From assembly GCF_014698845.1 (NCBI RefSeq), contig NZ_JACJTV010000006.1:62001-126000 (forward strand): a stretch of DNA of 64,000 nt, read 5' to 3'. The stretch's first letter is position 1. Each line of letters begins with the position of its first letter. Of the stretch, positions 17,847-27,326 are shown piece after piece. Source of the DNA: Coleofasciculus sp. FACHB-1120 (GTDB lineage: Bacteria > Cyanobacteriota > Cyanobacteriia > Cyanobacteriales > FACHB-T130). Below the pieces are notes generated by a model, which ran no database searches, was not told the origin of the DNA, and worked only from the letters and a program-made list of their open reading frames with translations. The translations under genes were made by a program, and so were the position numbers.

Positions 17847-18347
17847 TTCTTCAACCGGAGGTATGGGGGAAGCTTGAGAAATAACGGTAGCACCTCGATA
17901 TTTTAATCCCGATGTCGGTTGAGACACCGGAATATTTTCTGTTTTACGGACTTTACAAACCTGACCCCGGTATTTTCCTGTAACTTCAACTTCTGCTACT
18001 TCAACAGTTGGAGAGGTGGATTCGTAGTTAATCCCGCGATAGCTGAGTTGAGTCGTGTTGTCTTCCTGAAACTCAGATTGAGGCTCAATCTTAGGCTCAG
18101 ATTGAGACTCAATCTGAGCCTCGACTACAGGCTGACATTGCTGCAAAAGTCGTCTCGCGCTTAGCAGTACAAGCCATAGCAGCAGTATCTGAATTTGCCA
18201 CGGTGCTACAACCAAACTTACAAATAAACCGACAATAGAAATTGCAGCAGCGAGATAGTAAATTTCGTCAGCAGAATTTTGAAGGATATAAACAGCTAGC
18301 AGGGTAATCGCTAGCGGCATGATGAAAGACATGGACATATTTATCAC
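17823..18347 (-). CDS. DUF4278 domain protein with N-terminal membrane segments
   Basis: A 174-residue protein. Residues about 1-65 form two hydrophobic segments (IMPLAITLLAVYILQ; AAAISIVGLFVSLVVAPWQI). The tail carries three Y-R-G motifs (LSYRGINYE, GKYRGQVCKVRK, LKYRGATVI), the mark of cyanobacterial DUF4278 repeats. Between them lies an acidic, repetitive stretch (about 90-115) encoded by palindromic DNA (see 18076-18120). The function of DUF4278 is unknown. Its 3' end overlaps the DUF5615 remnant on the other strand. Confidence 0.75.
   Translation of the reverse strand: MINMSMSFIMPLAITLLAVYILQNSADEIYYLAAAISIVGLFVSLVVAPWQIQILLLWLVLLSARRLLQQCQPVVEAQIESQSEPKIEPQSEFQEDNTTQLSYRGINYESTSPTVEVAEVEVTGKYRGQVCKVRKTENIPVSQPTSGLKYRGATVISQASPIPPVEESKQTPAS
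18076..18120. repeat. Palindromic repeat inside the DUF4278 gene
   Basis: Bases 18094-18120 form a perfect 27-base palindrome with arms GGCTCAGATTGAG around one A. A second, shorter copy (GATTGAGGCTCAATC) is at 18076-18090. Together they encode the repetitive IESQSEPKIEPQSE stretch. Confidence 0.8.
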
Positions 18348-18694
18348 TTCTGAAGTTACCTCTGAAACTAGAGTGCGAAGTGTTTTTAAAAATATAAGGG
18401 AATTGGTGCTAATCAGCCTACTACTCGTGGATTAACCTGCCTCATCCTTTTGGTTGAACAGTTGAATCCTACAATAGCTCGTATTCAAAAACTGGCTGAG
18501 GTTCCAAGCTAGAGAAGAAACTATCATAACTGACGGGAATGCGATCGCAACCTAACAAGGCGGCGACACATCTCTCTCATCGCTTGCCATTTGGTGACGA
18601 CGCGGACTTTGTTTATATAGCCAGTAGAGGTGGGATCTTTCCGCCTCTACTGGGATTTGGCATCAAATGAACAATACTTAGGGAATTTTTACTG
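18348..18694. other. Intergenic region
   Basis: 347 bases with no open frame of note. It holds the promoter region of the DUF4278 gene, one HIP1-like octamer near 18540 and an AGTAGAGG/CCTCTACT inverted pair near 18625-18655 that could end transcription of the minus-strand hydrolase region. Nothing else is visible. Confidence 0.5.
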
Positions 18695-19657
18695 CTAAAA
18701 ACGATACAAAGATTCTGACTTTAGAAAATCCGTATCGTCCATAAACTCAAGAATCTCTGATGCGATCGCATCTGCGTGACTTCCTGCCGCATCATGACCA
18801 CAGTTGGGGATAATCTTAAACTTAGAACTGGGCATACAGGCATGAAGTTTTTCGCCATCAGCAACCGGGAACCATTGATCTTGATCGCCCCAGAGAATTA
18901 GAGTCGGACAGGCGATCGCCTTCAAGTTATCTTGGACGTTGCGAATTAAATTCGGTTCATTCTTTACCAATCGTTCGAGTTCTTGCGCCGCGTGTTGTAA
19001 ATCCTCGGCAGTTTTCGTCAAAGCATTCGGAAATTCAACATACGGATAAGTAATCCAGTAAACTTCTTCCGGTGTAATTCGTGTCCAATCAACTACAACT
19101 TCCCGACGCCCGAAGGCTACAATTTGCCACAATAACGGTGCAAACAGTTGAGTCACGCGCAACCGATCCGCTATCTTAACTAAATCTAACGGCAAATCTG
19201 CTAATAATTGCATCCCCCAAAATGGCAATCGTTTGAGGAAAATCGGAACATTGATTACGACTAATCTGGCGAACAAATCTGGATGCGCTTGTGCAGTAGC
19301 GAGTGTCACTAATGCACCCAAAGATTGGGCTACCACAATAGCCGGTTCATTACATAATGCTCGTACAATCTGCTCTAGTTCGAGTGATTGATGACCGAGT
19401 ATTTCCGGGTGTGATGGCATCTCGGAAAAACCGTGTCCTTTCGCATCGAAACAGATGACGCGAAAATGCTTTGACAGCGGCTCAATTGCATAACGCCAGT
19501 TGTAGCTCCAGCTCGCCACTCCATGCACTAAAAATAGCGGCGTACCTGTACCTTTTTCGCCATAAGCAATTTTTACAGGATTGCCGTTAGCATCTGAAAT
19601 GGTTATCGTTTGACGCCCGTTTGGAAATGTAGCTTCCCACCAGTCTTTCTTACTCAT
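18695..19657 (-). CDS. Alpha/beta hydrolase
   Basis: A 320-residue alpha/beta-fold hydrolase. The oxyanion HG is in LFLVHGVASWSYNWRYAI, the nucleophile elbow is VVAQSLGALVTL (G/A-x-S-x-G), the acidic residue lies in LILWGDQDQWFPV and the catalytic His in IIPNCGHDAAGSHAD. The order and spacing are those of haloalkane dehalogenase/esterase-like enzymes; the substrate is not inferable. The ATG at 19657 (MSKKDWWEATF) is preferred over a TTG 11 codons upstream. Confidence 0.88.
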   Translation of the reverse strand: MSKKDWWEATFPNGRQTITISDANGNPVKIAYGEKGTGTPLFLVHGVASWSYNWRYAIEPLSKHFRVICFDAKGHGFSEMPSHPEILGHQSLELEQIVRALCNEPAIVVAQSLGALVTLATAQAHPDLFARLVVINVPIFLKRLPFWGMQLLADLPLDLVKIADRLRVTQLFAPLLWQIVAFGRREVVVDWTRITPEEVYWITYPYVEFPNALTKTAEDLQHAAQELERLVKNEPNLIRNVQDNLKAIACPTLILWGDQDQWFPVADGEKLHACMPSSKFKIIPNCGHDAAGSHADAIASEILEFMDDTDFLKSESLYRF

Positions 19658-19776
19658 CTGTTGTACAATTCCCTTGAGAATCGAATTCAAGGGTTAGCCA
19701 ATAAACTTTGCTTGCAAGGAATTAAAAATATCAGATTGAAAAGGAGAAACGAATTAAAGTTTTTAATTTTTAATTT

Positions 19777-20280
19777 TTATTTGGTTATCGCTTGCCATAG
19801 CAGATTCAGGATAAAAAGACTGAAAGCAGCAATGAAAATCACAAAAAGCATTAACCCACCCAACAACAGAATGATAAACCACCAATCTGCCCTTTGACTC
19901 TGCCGAGGAGAAGCGAGATGAGCTTCTAGAAGCATCATGTTTTTAGCATTCGCTTTCCAGGTAGCGTCAAAGAAATCCCCCAACACCGGCACAGTGCCAA
20001 CTAAAGTTTCAAAAATAATATTTAGCACCATCCGCACCAAAGCTTCTCGTGGTAGCCCCAGCAGCGCTGCCTCCAGCACGATATAGCCTGACAAGGCACT
20101 TCCTAGGATATCTCCGCCTCCAGGGAGCAGTCCAAGTAGAGGATCGATGCCCACGCGGTAGGAAGTTCCCGGAATCGCGATCGCATTATCCAGGATATAA
20201 GTCAGCGATCGCAGGCGCTTAATTCTCGCTGAGTTGGCGTCCGCCGATCTTATGGGAGGCTTGGGAGGAGGCTGAGACAT
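19777..20280 (-). CDS. DUF4112 membrane protein
   Basis: A 167-residue protein with the DUF4112 pattern: ILDNAIAIPGTSYRVGIDPL, GLLPGGGDILGSALSGYIV, GTVPVLGDFFDATWKANAKN, then two C-terminal hydrophobic segments (WFIILLLGGLMLFVIFIAAF). The family is widespread and small, with no known function. The start ATG at 20280 is followed by a proline-rich N-terminus. It may be co-transcribed with the hydrolase downstream (86-base gap). Confidence 0.88.
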   Translation of the reverse strand: MSQPPPKPPIRSADANSARIKRLRSLTYILDNAIAIPGTSYRVGIDPLLGLLPGGGDILGSALSGYIVLEAALLGLPREALVRMVLNIIFETLVGTVPVLGDFFDATWKANAKNMMLLEAHLASPRQSQRADWWFIILLLGGLMLFVIFIAAFSLFILNLLWQAITK

Positions 20281-20381
20281 CAGAATCGATAATGGGGTAG
20301 TGGCTAGCGGCGAGTGAAAAAATCGTTACCCCCTACTCCTGACGGACAAGCAAGAAAGCTTCTTGCTGTTGGAATCAGTAT

Positions 20382-20579
20382 TCAGCACCTCAAACCCATG
20401 TCTTCGGGGGGTACAGAAGACATTTGTTGTTCTACAGATGTTAGAGTCGTCAGCGTTGAGTCAGGAGTGGGAACCTGTTCGATTTGAGCCAACAGGGTTT
20501 GCGCTTGTGTGTCTCCCTTGTCAGCCAGATTATTTAGGTAGAGCTTGAGTTCGTCGGCAAGGGTCGTGGGAATGTACAT
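20382..20579 (-). CDS. Small hypothetical protein
   Basis: A 65-residue soluble protein starting MYIPTTLADELKLYLNNLAD with a Thr/Ser/Gln-rich tail. ATG at 20579 has GGAG nine bases upstream. No family recognised; the short helical N-terminus resembles many small cyanobacterial conserved proteins. Moderate confidence that it is real, based on the ribosome site and codon use. Confidence 0.5.
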   Translation of the reverse strand: MYIPTTLADELKLYLNNLADKGDTQAQTLLAQIEQVPTPDSTLTTLTSVEQQMSSVPPEDMGLRC

Positions 20580-20588
20580 GGCTACCAC

Positions 20589-20913
20589 TCCGACTTCTGG
20601 TGTGAGCTTCTTTTATGCATCATAGCCTCGTCAGGCGCTAGATTTAGGCCCGGCTCGTTGTAATTTAATCAAGTTGCAAGTTCAATATCTAAACTAACCT
20701 TAAACTTTTCCCGCTTCAAGCGTGGCTCTGGTATTTCTAAAGACAGTTGACATTCATCAGCGACTTTGATAGCACCTATCTACAGGTTGAGATTGTTTAA
20801 TAGACGACAGACAGCCTAGAAGAACTCGCTAGAATTAAGACAGAGAGGAGTTTCAAAATTTCTTCTCTTTTCACTGTTTCATTTGATCGTGTTGAGTTTG
20901 CAATTATCTTTTT
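20589..20913. other. Intergenic region
   Basis: 325 bases between divergent small genes. No open frame, repeat or RNA structure could be supported; it should hold promoters for both sides. Confidence 0.5.
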
Positions 20914-21105
20914 ATGGAATTAAGTAGCCAGTCTTCCACCTCTTCTGACCAACCTCCTCCGCAAAGGTGGGCAGAGTTTCTGGGAACTGCAATTGCTTTG
21001 TTGACTTTGACCTTACCTGTGTTTGCGATCGCTCACTACTCCCCAAGCCGCGCTGAAAGCTTGCAGCAGCAAACCAGCTATTCAATCCCGATACCCGAAG
21101 ACTGA
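20914..21105 (+). CDS. Small single-pass membrane protein
   Basis: A 63-residue protein: a Ser/Pro/Gln-rich front, one transmembrane helix (FLGTAIALLTLTLPVFAIAH) and a polar C-terminus ending in YSIPIPED. No named family is recognised; small one-helix proteins of this pattern are common in cyanobacteria. It precedes ppa by about 260 bases. Confidence 0.6.
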   Translation: MELSSQSSTSSDQPPPQRWAEFLGTAIALLTLTLPVFAIAHYSPSRAESLQQQTSYSIPIPED

Positions 21106-21367
21106 CCTTCAGGATGCAATAAATGGATATTGTCTAATCCTTGAATCTGGGCTGCCAAAGATTCCGTATTGACCTTCTTCCCGTAGAATGCTCACAAGGG
21201 CTATCTGAAAGGATGAAGGATGAAGGAGGAATCTTTGGATTTCTCCTTCAACAATGGGTGCGATTCGTAGTCGCTGTCAAGTAACTACGTTAAGGCTCTA
21301 CAGCCTTCAGCCTGACATCAGCGCACCCCCAATACTTTGTGTTGCTTGGAGAAACTGGAGAAACGTT

Positions 21368-21883
21368 TTGGATTTAACACGCATTCCTGCTCAACCCAAA
21401 CCAGGTCTAATTAACGTCCTGGTTGAAATTACTGCTGGTAGCAAAAATAAGTACGAATACGATAAGGACTTACAAGCCTTTGCCCTAGACCGGGTGCTTT
21501 ATTCTTCGGTGCAATACCCTTATGACTACGGCTTTGTCCCCAACACCCTAGCAGATGATGGCGATCCCCTGGATGGGATGGTGTTGATGGAAGAGCCAAC
21601 ATTTCCGGGGTGTGTTATTCTAGCGCGACCTATCGGAATGTTAGAGATGATTGACGGGGGAGATCGGGACGAAAAAATTCTGTGCGTTCCCGAAAAAGAT
21701 CCGCGCTACGCTCACGTCAAATCTCTCAAAGACCTTGCACCGCACCGACTAGACGAAATCGCAGAATTTTTCAAGACCTACAAGAATTTAGAGAAAAAGG
21801 TCACAGAAATTCTGGGTTGGCAAGATGTCGATAAAGTGATGCCGCTGGTGGAGCAATGCATTAAAGCTGGTAGCCAAAAGTAG
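21368..21883 (+). CDS. ppa: Inorganic pyrophosphatase
   Basis: Family I pyrophosphatase, which hydrolyses PPi to two phosphates and drives biosynthetic reactions. 171 residues from the TTG start at 21368, preceded by GGAG at 21357-21360; the protein then begins [20 protein letters not shown] as in other cyanobacteria. The frame is open further upstream but without family similarity. Metal ligands are seen in [11 protein letters not shown] and [17 protein letters not shown]. The usual lysine and tyrosine residues ([18 protein letters not shown]) are present. Confidence 0.95.
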   Translation: MDLTRIPAQPKPGLINVLVEITAGSKNKYEYDKDLQAFALDRVLYSSVQYPYDYGFVPNTLADDGDPLDGMVLMEEPTFPGCVILARPIGMLEMIDGGDRDEKILCVPEKDPRYAHVKSLKDLAPHRLDEIAEFFKTYKNLEKKVTEILGWQDVDKVMPLVEQCIKAGSQK

Positions 21884-22084
21884 GGCTACCAACGCTACGT
21901 GAGCGTACTAGGGAAAAATTGAGGGATGAAGTGGTTTGAGAACGTTAGAATCAGCTTTAGCTGAGAAAACTTTTCATGCGCCGAACCCTAGTGCTGATAG
22001 ATACAACATGAGGAAAGTGCAGGCATGGCAAGAGAAGCAATCAGCGCCTTGCACTTTCTCAACGGTGTTAATAACCTTTCTTGT

Positions 22085-22477
22085 ATGCAGCGATCGCTTC
22101 TTCTATCAAAAATTCATAGTTGCACCCTTACCCGGGCAAATCTAGACTATGTAGGGAGTATCAGTATTGATAGAACCCTGTTGGATGCCGCCGGTATACT
22201 ACCCTATGAACAGGTACAAGTTGTTAATGTCTCAAATGGAGCGCGCTTGATTACCTATGCAATCGCCGCACCGGCAAATTCAGGGGCAGTGGAACTCAAT
22301 GGTGCAGCGGCTCGTTTAGGAATGAAGGGCGATCGCTTAATTATCATGACCTACGGGCAATTTAGCCCCGAAGAATTGAAAACTTATCATCCTAAAGTTG
22401 TTCTCGTAGACGGGCAAAATCGGTTAACAGAAGTTCGTCGCTACGACGATCTGCTAAGCGTGCAGCTAACTTCTTGA
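22085..22477 (+). CDS. panD: Aspartate 1-decarboxylase
   Basis: PanD makes beta-alanine for pantothenate and coenzyme A. It is a pyruvoyl enzyme made by self-cleavage between G24 and S25 (DYVGSISID); K9 (LLLSKIH) and the later [14 protein letters not shown] segment are also in place. 130 residues from ATG 22085, the family N-terminus ([13 protein letters not shown]); a longer upstream frame is ignored. Its stop overlaps or nearly touches the start of the following MBL-fold gene, so the two are probably translated together. Confidence 0.94.
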   Translation: MQRSLLLSKIHSCTLTRANLDYVGSISIDRTLLDAAGILPYEQVQVVNVSNGARLITYAIAAPANSGAVELNGAAARLGMKGDRLIIMTYGQFSPEELKTYHPKVVLVDGQNRLTEVRRYDDLLSVQLTS

Positions 22478-22485
22478 GTGAATAT

Positions 22486-23421
22486 ATGTCTTCAAAAGAA
22501 CCAGCGGCACCAAATCCTCAAATGTCCAATCCCACAGCGAGTCAGTCAACCCAAGCTGACGCCGAGTTTGTGGTGCAGTTTTGGGGTGTGCGGGGCAAAA
22601 TAGCCGCCGCTGGGAAGGAGACGCTTCGCTACGGCGGTAATACCCCCTGTGTGGAAATGCGGGTAGGCTCTAAACGATTAATCTTTGATGGCGGCACCGG
22701 CTTGCGTTTATTGGGTAATCAATTACTGCGCCAAATGCCGGTGGAAGCTTACATCTTCTTTACCGATTCCCAAAGCGATCGCATTCAAGGCGTTCCTTTT
22801 TTCGTTCCTGGCTTTATTAAGGGCAATTGTTTTCATATTTATGGGGCAGCAGGATCTGACGGAGCATCAATCAAACAAAGTCTCAGCGACCAGATGACGC
22901 CTCCGAATTTTCCAGTCCCCATACAGGTGATGCAATCAGAACTACAGTTCTATGACCTGACTCCCGGCGAGACGGTCGCGCTAGACGATATCACGATTGA
23001 AACCTGTTTAACCAACAATACCCTGCGGACAGTAGGCTACCGAGTCACCTGGAAGGGATACACGGCTGTCTACGCGACGGGTGCAGACAACAATCCCGAC
23101 GCCCTAGATGAAAACTTGCTCCACTTAGCCCGGAAAGCCGATTTACTCATTTGCAATGCGACTTCCCCGGCACTAGACGAAGTTTTAGGGATGGACGGCA
23201 AGTCTTTTAACCCGGCTGACTTTGCTGTTAAACTCTGCGAAAATCCCTTCTGGCAAACCTGTGTCAAAGCGGCTGATACGGCTAACGTCGAAAAATTGGC
23301 GATCTTTAGCTACGAACCAGACTACGACGATGATTTCCTCGACCAAGTGGAAGCGCAAATCCAATCAGTGTTTCCGAATGGATTACTCGCCCGCGAAGGA
23401 ATGATTTTGCCCGTAAGGTAA
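22486..23421 (+). CDS. MBL-fold protein with degenerate metal site
   Basis: A 311-residue protein whose scaffold is that of PhnP/RNase Z-like metallo-beta-lactamases: VVQFWGVRGKIAAAGKETLR, YGGNTPCVEMRVG, LIFDGGTGLRLLG, and the later YRVTWKGYTAVYATGAD and ADLLICNATSP. In active members the metal motif reads THxHxDHIQGxPFF; here the aligned residues are TDSQSDRIQGVPFF, so three of the four key His/Asp ligands are replaced. It is therefore likely catalytically dead or reliant on another site. It starts 8 bases after the panD stop (a TTG even overlaps it). Confidence 0.8.
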   Translation: MSSKEPAAPNPQMSNPTASQSTQADAEFVVQFWGVRGKIAAAGKETLRYGGNTPCVEMRVGSKRLIFDGGTGLRLLGNQLLRQMPVEAYIFFTDSQSDRIQGVPFFVPGFIKGNCFHIYGAAGSDGASIKQSLSDQMTPPNFPVPIQVMQSELQFYDLTPGETVALDDITIETCLTNNTLRTVGYRVTWKGYTAVYATGADNNPDALDENLLHLARKADLLICNATSPALDEVLGMDGKSFNPADFAVKLCENPFWQTCVKAADTANVEKLAIFSYEPDYDDDFLDQVEAQIQSVFPNGLLAREGMILPVR

Positions 23422-23482
23422 CGGTCATCAGAGTTTTGAGCCAGAAAAAAGTTCTTCGATTCAAAACTCTTCCTAATCCCTC

Positions 23483-24556
23483 CTACCAACTATTAACAAC
23501 CGAAGAACTCAAAGAAGAAATTACCCGACTAATTTCTTGTAGTTTCTGAGTAACTTGACCGCTGTTCAATAGCATTTCTGCCTGAGCCAAACCAGAGGAT
23601 AAATCTGAGGCGAGACCGCAATGCCACAGGTAAAAACCACCGTTCCAGATGGCTGCTTGCATAAGTTCGCTTTTGTTACCTTTCAGAATTGCTTGCATTT
23701 CTTCTAACAGCTCAGTTGTAGAGTTTAGGGCGACTTCCTTTCCCTCAAAGCCGTAGTCACGGGGATGAAGCAGGAGGCGTTCCGGAGACGAACCGGGTTG
23801 CCAAGTTCCAATAATCGCCGTGCGATCGCGCGGTAAATCGCAGCTACCTTCTAATCCCTTCACTGCTGTGAAATACTGGGGATTGCCTCGTAATGCCGAA
23901 GCGTCTTGAAACATCCCTTCAGTGGGAGGATGCACAAACCCCGTCACAACGTGAGCTTCCCCCGCGTAAGGACACCACATTAACTCCATCGTTGCAAAGG
24001 GAGGGCGTTTGCCAATTTGGTCGCGGTAGGGAACCAATCCCGCCGCCTGGGGGAAATGCCTGGGCAAATACACAAAGCCTAGCTGAGTCGCCTCAAACAC
24101 CTGCTGGACGAGAGATAGGGATAACTCAGCCCAATTGATGCCCAATCCCTGCCAAATCTCAATCAGTGGCAAGCCTTCCTTTGTGGGCATTCGGTCGCCC
24201 CCGTGCATCACCACTGCCTGTCCAGCCGTTGCTAGGATTAACGCTGTCAATGGCGTCACAGGAGCCGTGCGCGATCGCCCATCATAGGGCGTTCCCAGAA
24301 CGATAACCGGGCGTTCTGAGTCAATAGGTTGCAGTTTTGGCCCTAGTCCGTCGTAAGCGTCTAACATCCCTGCCAACTCTTCGCCGGTGGGACGCTTAAT
24401 CCGATGGGCGATCATAAATGCCCCAATCTGGGCTGGTGTTGCTTCCTCTAAGAGCATCATCCGTGTCGCTTCCTCGGCTTCAGCGCGACTTATATTTTCG
24501 CCCGTGTGGACGCCACTACCCACTTTTCGGAGAATTTCTCTGAACTCATTACTCAT
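23483..24556 (-). CDS. Anthranilate phosphoribosyltransferase family (TrpD2-like) protein
   Basis: A 357-residue member of the TrpD/thymidine phosphorylase fold (nucleoside phosphorylase class III). The helical N-domain (GENISRAEAEEATRMMLLEE ... KRPTGEELAGMLDAY) is followed by GTPYDGRSRTAPVTPLTALI and VVMHGGDRMPTKEG, the positions of the PRPP-binding loops. It lacks the exact trpD motifs (GTGGD), like the TrpD2 group, which binds nucleic acid and has no anthranilate activity in some species. So it probably is not the tryptophan enzyme. Confidence 0.85.
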   Translation of the reverse strand: MSNEFREILRKVGSGVHTGENISRAEAEEATRMMLLEEATPAQIGAFMIAHRIKRPTGEELAGMLDAYDGLGPKLQPIDSERPVIVLGTPYDGRSRTAPVTPLTALILATAGQAVVMHGGDRMPTKEGLPLIEIWQGLGINWAELSLSLVQQVFEATQLGFVYLPRHFPQAAGLVPYRDQIGKRPPFATMELMWCPYAGEAHVVTGFVHPPTEGMFQDASALRGNPQYFTAVKGLEGSCDLPRDRTAIIGTWQPGSSPERLLLHPRDYGFEGKEVALNSTTELLEEMQAILKGNKSELMQAAIWNGGFYLWHCGLASDLSSGLAQAEMLLNSGQVTQKLQEISRVISSLSSSVVNSW

Positions 24557-24640
24557 AGTATTTTGTTGTAGTCAATAGTCATCAATTTTTTGCCAATGGC
24601 TAATTATTAGAAAACTTTTTCTGCCATTAGCCATCAACCA

Positions 24641-25642
24641 TTAGTTAACAGTTATAGAAGCATCCGAGCCAATTTCAGTGTTGTTGCCAATTGCTCCTTC
24701 AAATTGCATCGGGACTAACTCGCGTACCATCTTGCAAAAGTGCTGAATGGGGGGAATCAGCAAGCGATCGCGCGTTGTCACCATCACCACCTGACGAGAC
24801 AAGCTGGGATCTCCTAGCGCGTCGGCTAAGTTTGGCGTCCCCGGCGCGGGTGTGGAATCAATGCCTCGAATCGCCAGCGTTGCATCCTGGCGAGCATCTA
24901 CCAAAGCTGACTGGGGCAAGAGGGCAATCAATTCTCCCTGGCGCACGACACCGCGAAAGGCATCAAGTGTATTTAACTCCATCACCGCCTGAAGATTAGC
25001 GCCTTGCCGCAAAAATCGTTCTTGTACCAGGCGTTGCATCCCGTAGCCATCCTTAAATACCACTTGCGGGTAGTGAACGAGTTCTGACCAGGGCACCTGT
25101 TTGTACTTAGTCAGGGGATGATTTGCAGCCATCAAGATTTCGATGCGTTCATTGTATAAGACATCGACCACCATATCCGGGCTAGCTGTTAAAAAGCGGT
25201 TATTCATCACGATCGCGACATCAACCATTCCGTCTCGCAAGACTTTGAGAGCGCGATCGCTTCCTAGGGAAGTTACCCGCAGCTGTACCGCCGGGTAATC
25301 TCGGCAAAACTGCTGTAACACGGAGGGCAAGTATTGGGCGCAAACTGAGTGAATCGCTGCCACACAGAGTTCTGGTTGCTTTCCTGCCAACAAGTCTGCT
25401 AATTCTTGTGTGGCTTGTTGCCACTCTTGGCAAATTTTCCGGGCGCGGGGCAAAAAGCGTTCGCCCCCGACTGTTAGCTTTGCCTGAGCTGTGCGATGAA
25501 ACAGAGAAATACCAAGGTCTGTTTCCAGAGACTGGATTTGCCTGCTAATCGTGGACTGAGTGAACCCACACTTTCGCGCCGCTTGCTGAAAGCTGCCGGT
25601 TTCAGCAACTGCCAGAAAGGCTTGCAACTGCTCTAGTCGCAT
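24641..25642 (-). CDS. LysR-type transcriptional regulator
   Basis: A 333-residue LysR regulator. The winged helix-turn-helix is at residues 1-60 (MRLEQLQAFLAVAETGSFQQ, AARKCGFTQSTISRQIQSL), followed by the effector-binding domain (periplasmic-binding fold, about 90-300) with the LRDGMVDVAIV and VRQGELIALLPQSALV segments. Target genes are unknown; LysR proteins commonly act on an adjacent divergent gene, and the diguanylate cyclase starts 248 bases away on the other strand. The TrpD-like gene follows it after 84 bases. Confidence 0.92.
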   Translation of the reverse strand: MRLEQLQAFLAVAETGSFQQAARKCGFTQSTISRQIQSLETDLGISLFHRTAQAKLTVGGERFLPRARKICQEWQQATQELADLLAGKQPELCVAAIHSVCAQYLPSVLQQFCRDYPAVQLRVTSLGSDRALKVLRDGMVDVAIVMNNRFLTASPDMVVDVLYNERIEILMAANHPLTKYKQVPWSELVHYPQVVFKDGYGMQRLVQERFLRQGANLQAVMELNTLDAFRGVVRQGELIALLPQSALVDARQDATLAIRGIDSTPAPGTPNLADALGDPSLSRQVVMVTTRDRLLIPPIQHFCKMVRELVPMQFEGAIGNNTEIGSDASITVN

Positions 25643-25890
25643 GATATGTAGCCTAAATTACATTTAAAGCCGATGAAATGAATTTAGCGGATTTGCTTAA
25701 CTGTTTTGGTAGGGCTTGATACAGCAGCTTATTCAGGGTGGCACACGCGGGTTTTACCATAGCAGGAACGGGAAAACCATTGGAAATAAATACCCTGTCC
25801 GCCAACCGTATACTCAGCAATGCGATGCTGTAAGCGATCGCATCAAAATGAGTGATGAAAATATCCCTTAACAGTCTCTGATGAATCAGC

Positions 25891-26856
25891 ATGAAGAAAC
25901 AACCGTCGCTCCTAGTAGCCAGCCGAAACCAACACAACTTGCAACTATTAGCACAATTCCTGATTCAGGAAGGATACCCGATTCTCACCGCTGACAGTTT
26001 AGAGGAGTTTGAGCAAGCTTTGAGACATTCGGCGCAAATCAGTCTCGCCTTAGTCGATATCTCTAGCATCGACAGTCGGATTTGCGAATGGCTGCGACAG
26101 GAAGCAATCCCCATTCTGATGCTTTCTAATCAGGCTGACTCAATCGACTGGCAGTTTGCACTGATCGCTGGCGCTGCTGACTATCGCATCAAACCCATCG
26201 GTAAAGCAGAACTGTTGACGCGAGTGAGTTCAATTTTGAAACACAAATCTAAGCATGAGCTTGGCAAAGCCGACGAGAAGAAGCAGCGAAAAGTGACGCT
26301 TCTCCGACCTGAGTCTCCCCAAATGTTCGATGATTTGGCTTTTAGAGACGCCCTGACAGGAATTGCCAACCGCCATCATTTTGAAGAAATTCTGGAACGG
26401 GAATGGAGACGTGCTGCCAGAGAGGCAAGGTTTCTGTCGATGATTATCATTAATCTGGATTTTTTCAAGGTTTTTAAAGAGACCTACGGACTTCAGCGAG
26501 GCGATTATTGTCTCAGAGAAGTCGCAAAATCTCTCAGCGCTGCTGTGAAAAGATGTGGAGATGTTGTCGCTCGATATGGAGGTGAAGAATTTGTGACACT
26601 TCTCCCTGATACCAATCGCTCTGGGGCGATTGTCGTAGCCGAGGCAATGCGTTTAAATGTGACAGCTTTAAATATTTCCTACGCAAATTCCCCGATTGGG
26701 GATCGAGTGACTATCAGTTTAGGCGTTGCTACGTTGATTCCTGAGAGAAATTCCACACCGCAAGCTTTGATTGCTGAAGCGCAAAGGATGCTATCTGTAG
26801 CCAAAGAAGAAGGACGCGATCGCTTTAAAATCCATCCGATTGCAGGGAATCCGTAG
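25891..26856 (+). CDS. Response-regulator diguanylate cyclase (REC-GGDEF)
   Basis: A 321-residue protein: a receiver-like domain (about 5-117) and a GGDEF domain (about 150-315). The active loop is RYGGEEF (residues 228-234), intact for making cyclic-di-GMP, and the inhibitory I-site RCGD sits five residues before it. The receiver keeps the phospho-acceptor Asp (LALVDIS, D56) and the Lys of IKPIG but lacks the usual N-terminal acidic pair (ASRNQHN), so phosphorylation may be weak or absent. Probably regulates motility or biofilm through c-di-GMP. Start ATG at 25891. Confidence 0.9.
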   Translation: MKKQPSLLVASRNQHNLQLLAQFLIQEGYPILTADSLEEFEQALRHSAQISLALVDISSIDSRICEWLRQEAIPILMLSNQADSIDWQFALIAGAADYRIKPIGKAELLTRVSSILKHKSKHELGKADEKKQRKVTLLRPESPQMFDDLAFRDALTGIANRHHFEEILEREWRRAAREARFLSMIIINLDFFKVFKETYGLQRGDYCLREVAKSLSAAVKRCGDVVARYGGEEFVTLLPDTNRSGAIVVAEAMRLNVTALNISYANSPIGDRVTISLGVATLIPERNSTPQALIAEAQRMLSVAKEEGRDRFKIHPIAGNP

Positions 26857-27326
26857 GATATAAACACCTAATATTCTGTCATTGTCCACGAGAATATGGC
26901 AATTTTGCCTGAATTACGCTAGCAATATAGAGAAACCAAAATAAAAGGGGAAATTTAAAGAAGCCACTGTAGATTTTAGCGGCACGAAACCCACACTACC
27001 TGGGAATTCTGGCTTAATTCCTCTGCAAAGAAGGGAGTTTTGTCAAAAGTGCTAACCGTTTAGAATCGCTCGATTTAGCCCCGATCCAGCCAAAAGCAAT
27101 AGGTCTGGCGCTGATCGACAAGGACGTTTTTTACCAACGTGTTGAGAATGCTGCAAACGAATTCGGAATCGGCAAATACCCTTTCTCTCTGGCTCTAAGC
27201 AAAGCGCCGTTATTGAGCAGCTAAGTCTACCTCACGGAATGCAGAGTACATTAGTTAAACCGCTAGTAAACTGCTAGTTGTCAGAAAGTTCCTAGGGATC
27301 GTTCGCAATCTACTAAGAGATTAAGT
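26857..27326. other. Intergenic region before the histidine kinase
   Basis: 470 bases. A stretch of about 60 open codons near 27040-27224 reads SANRLESLDLAPIQPKAIGL and onward without a clear start; it may be a gene remnant, but no family is recognised. Otherwise only short AT-rich segments are visible. Confidence 0.4.

Noticed and set aside
22474-22485. TTG start of the MBL protein overlapping the panD stop
   Set aside because: Possible, but the ATG at 22486 is a better start and the added residues are not family-specific.
25653-25937. 94-codon minus-strand frame between the LysR and diguanylate cyclase genes
   Set aside because: It overlaps the start of the diguanylate cyclase and has no family; the region is better read as the promoter gap of two divergent genes.
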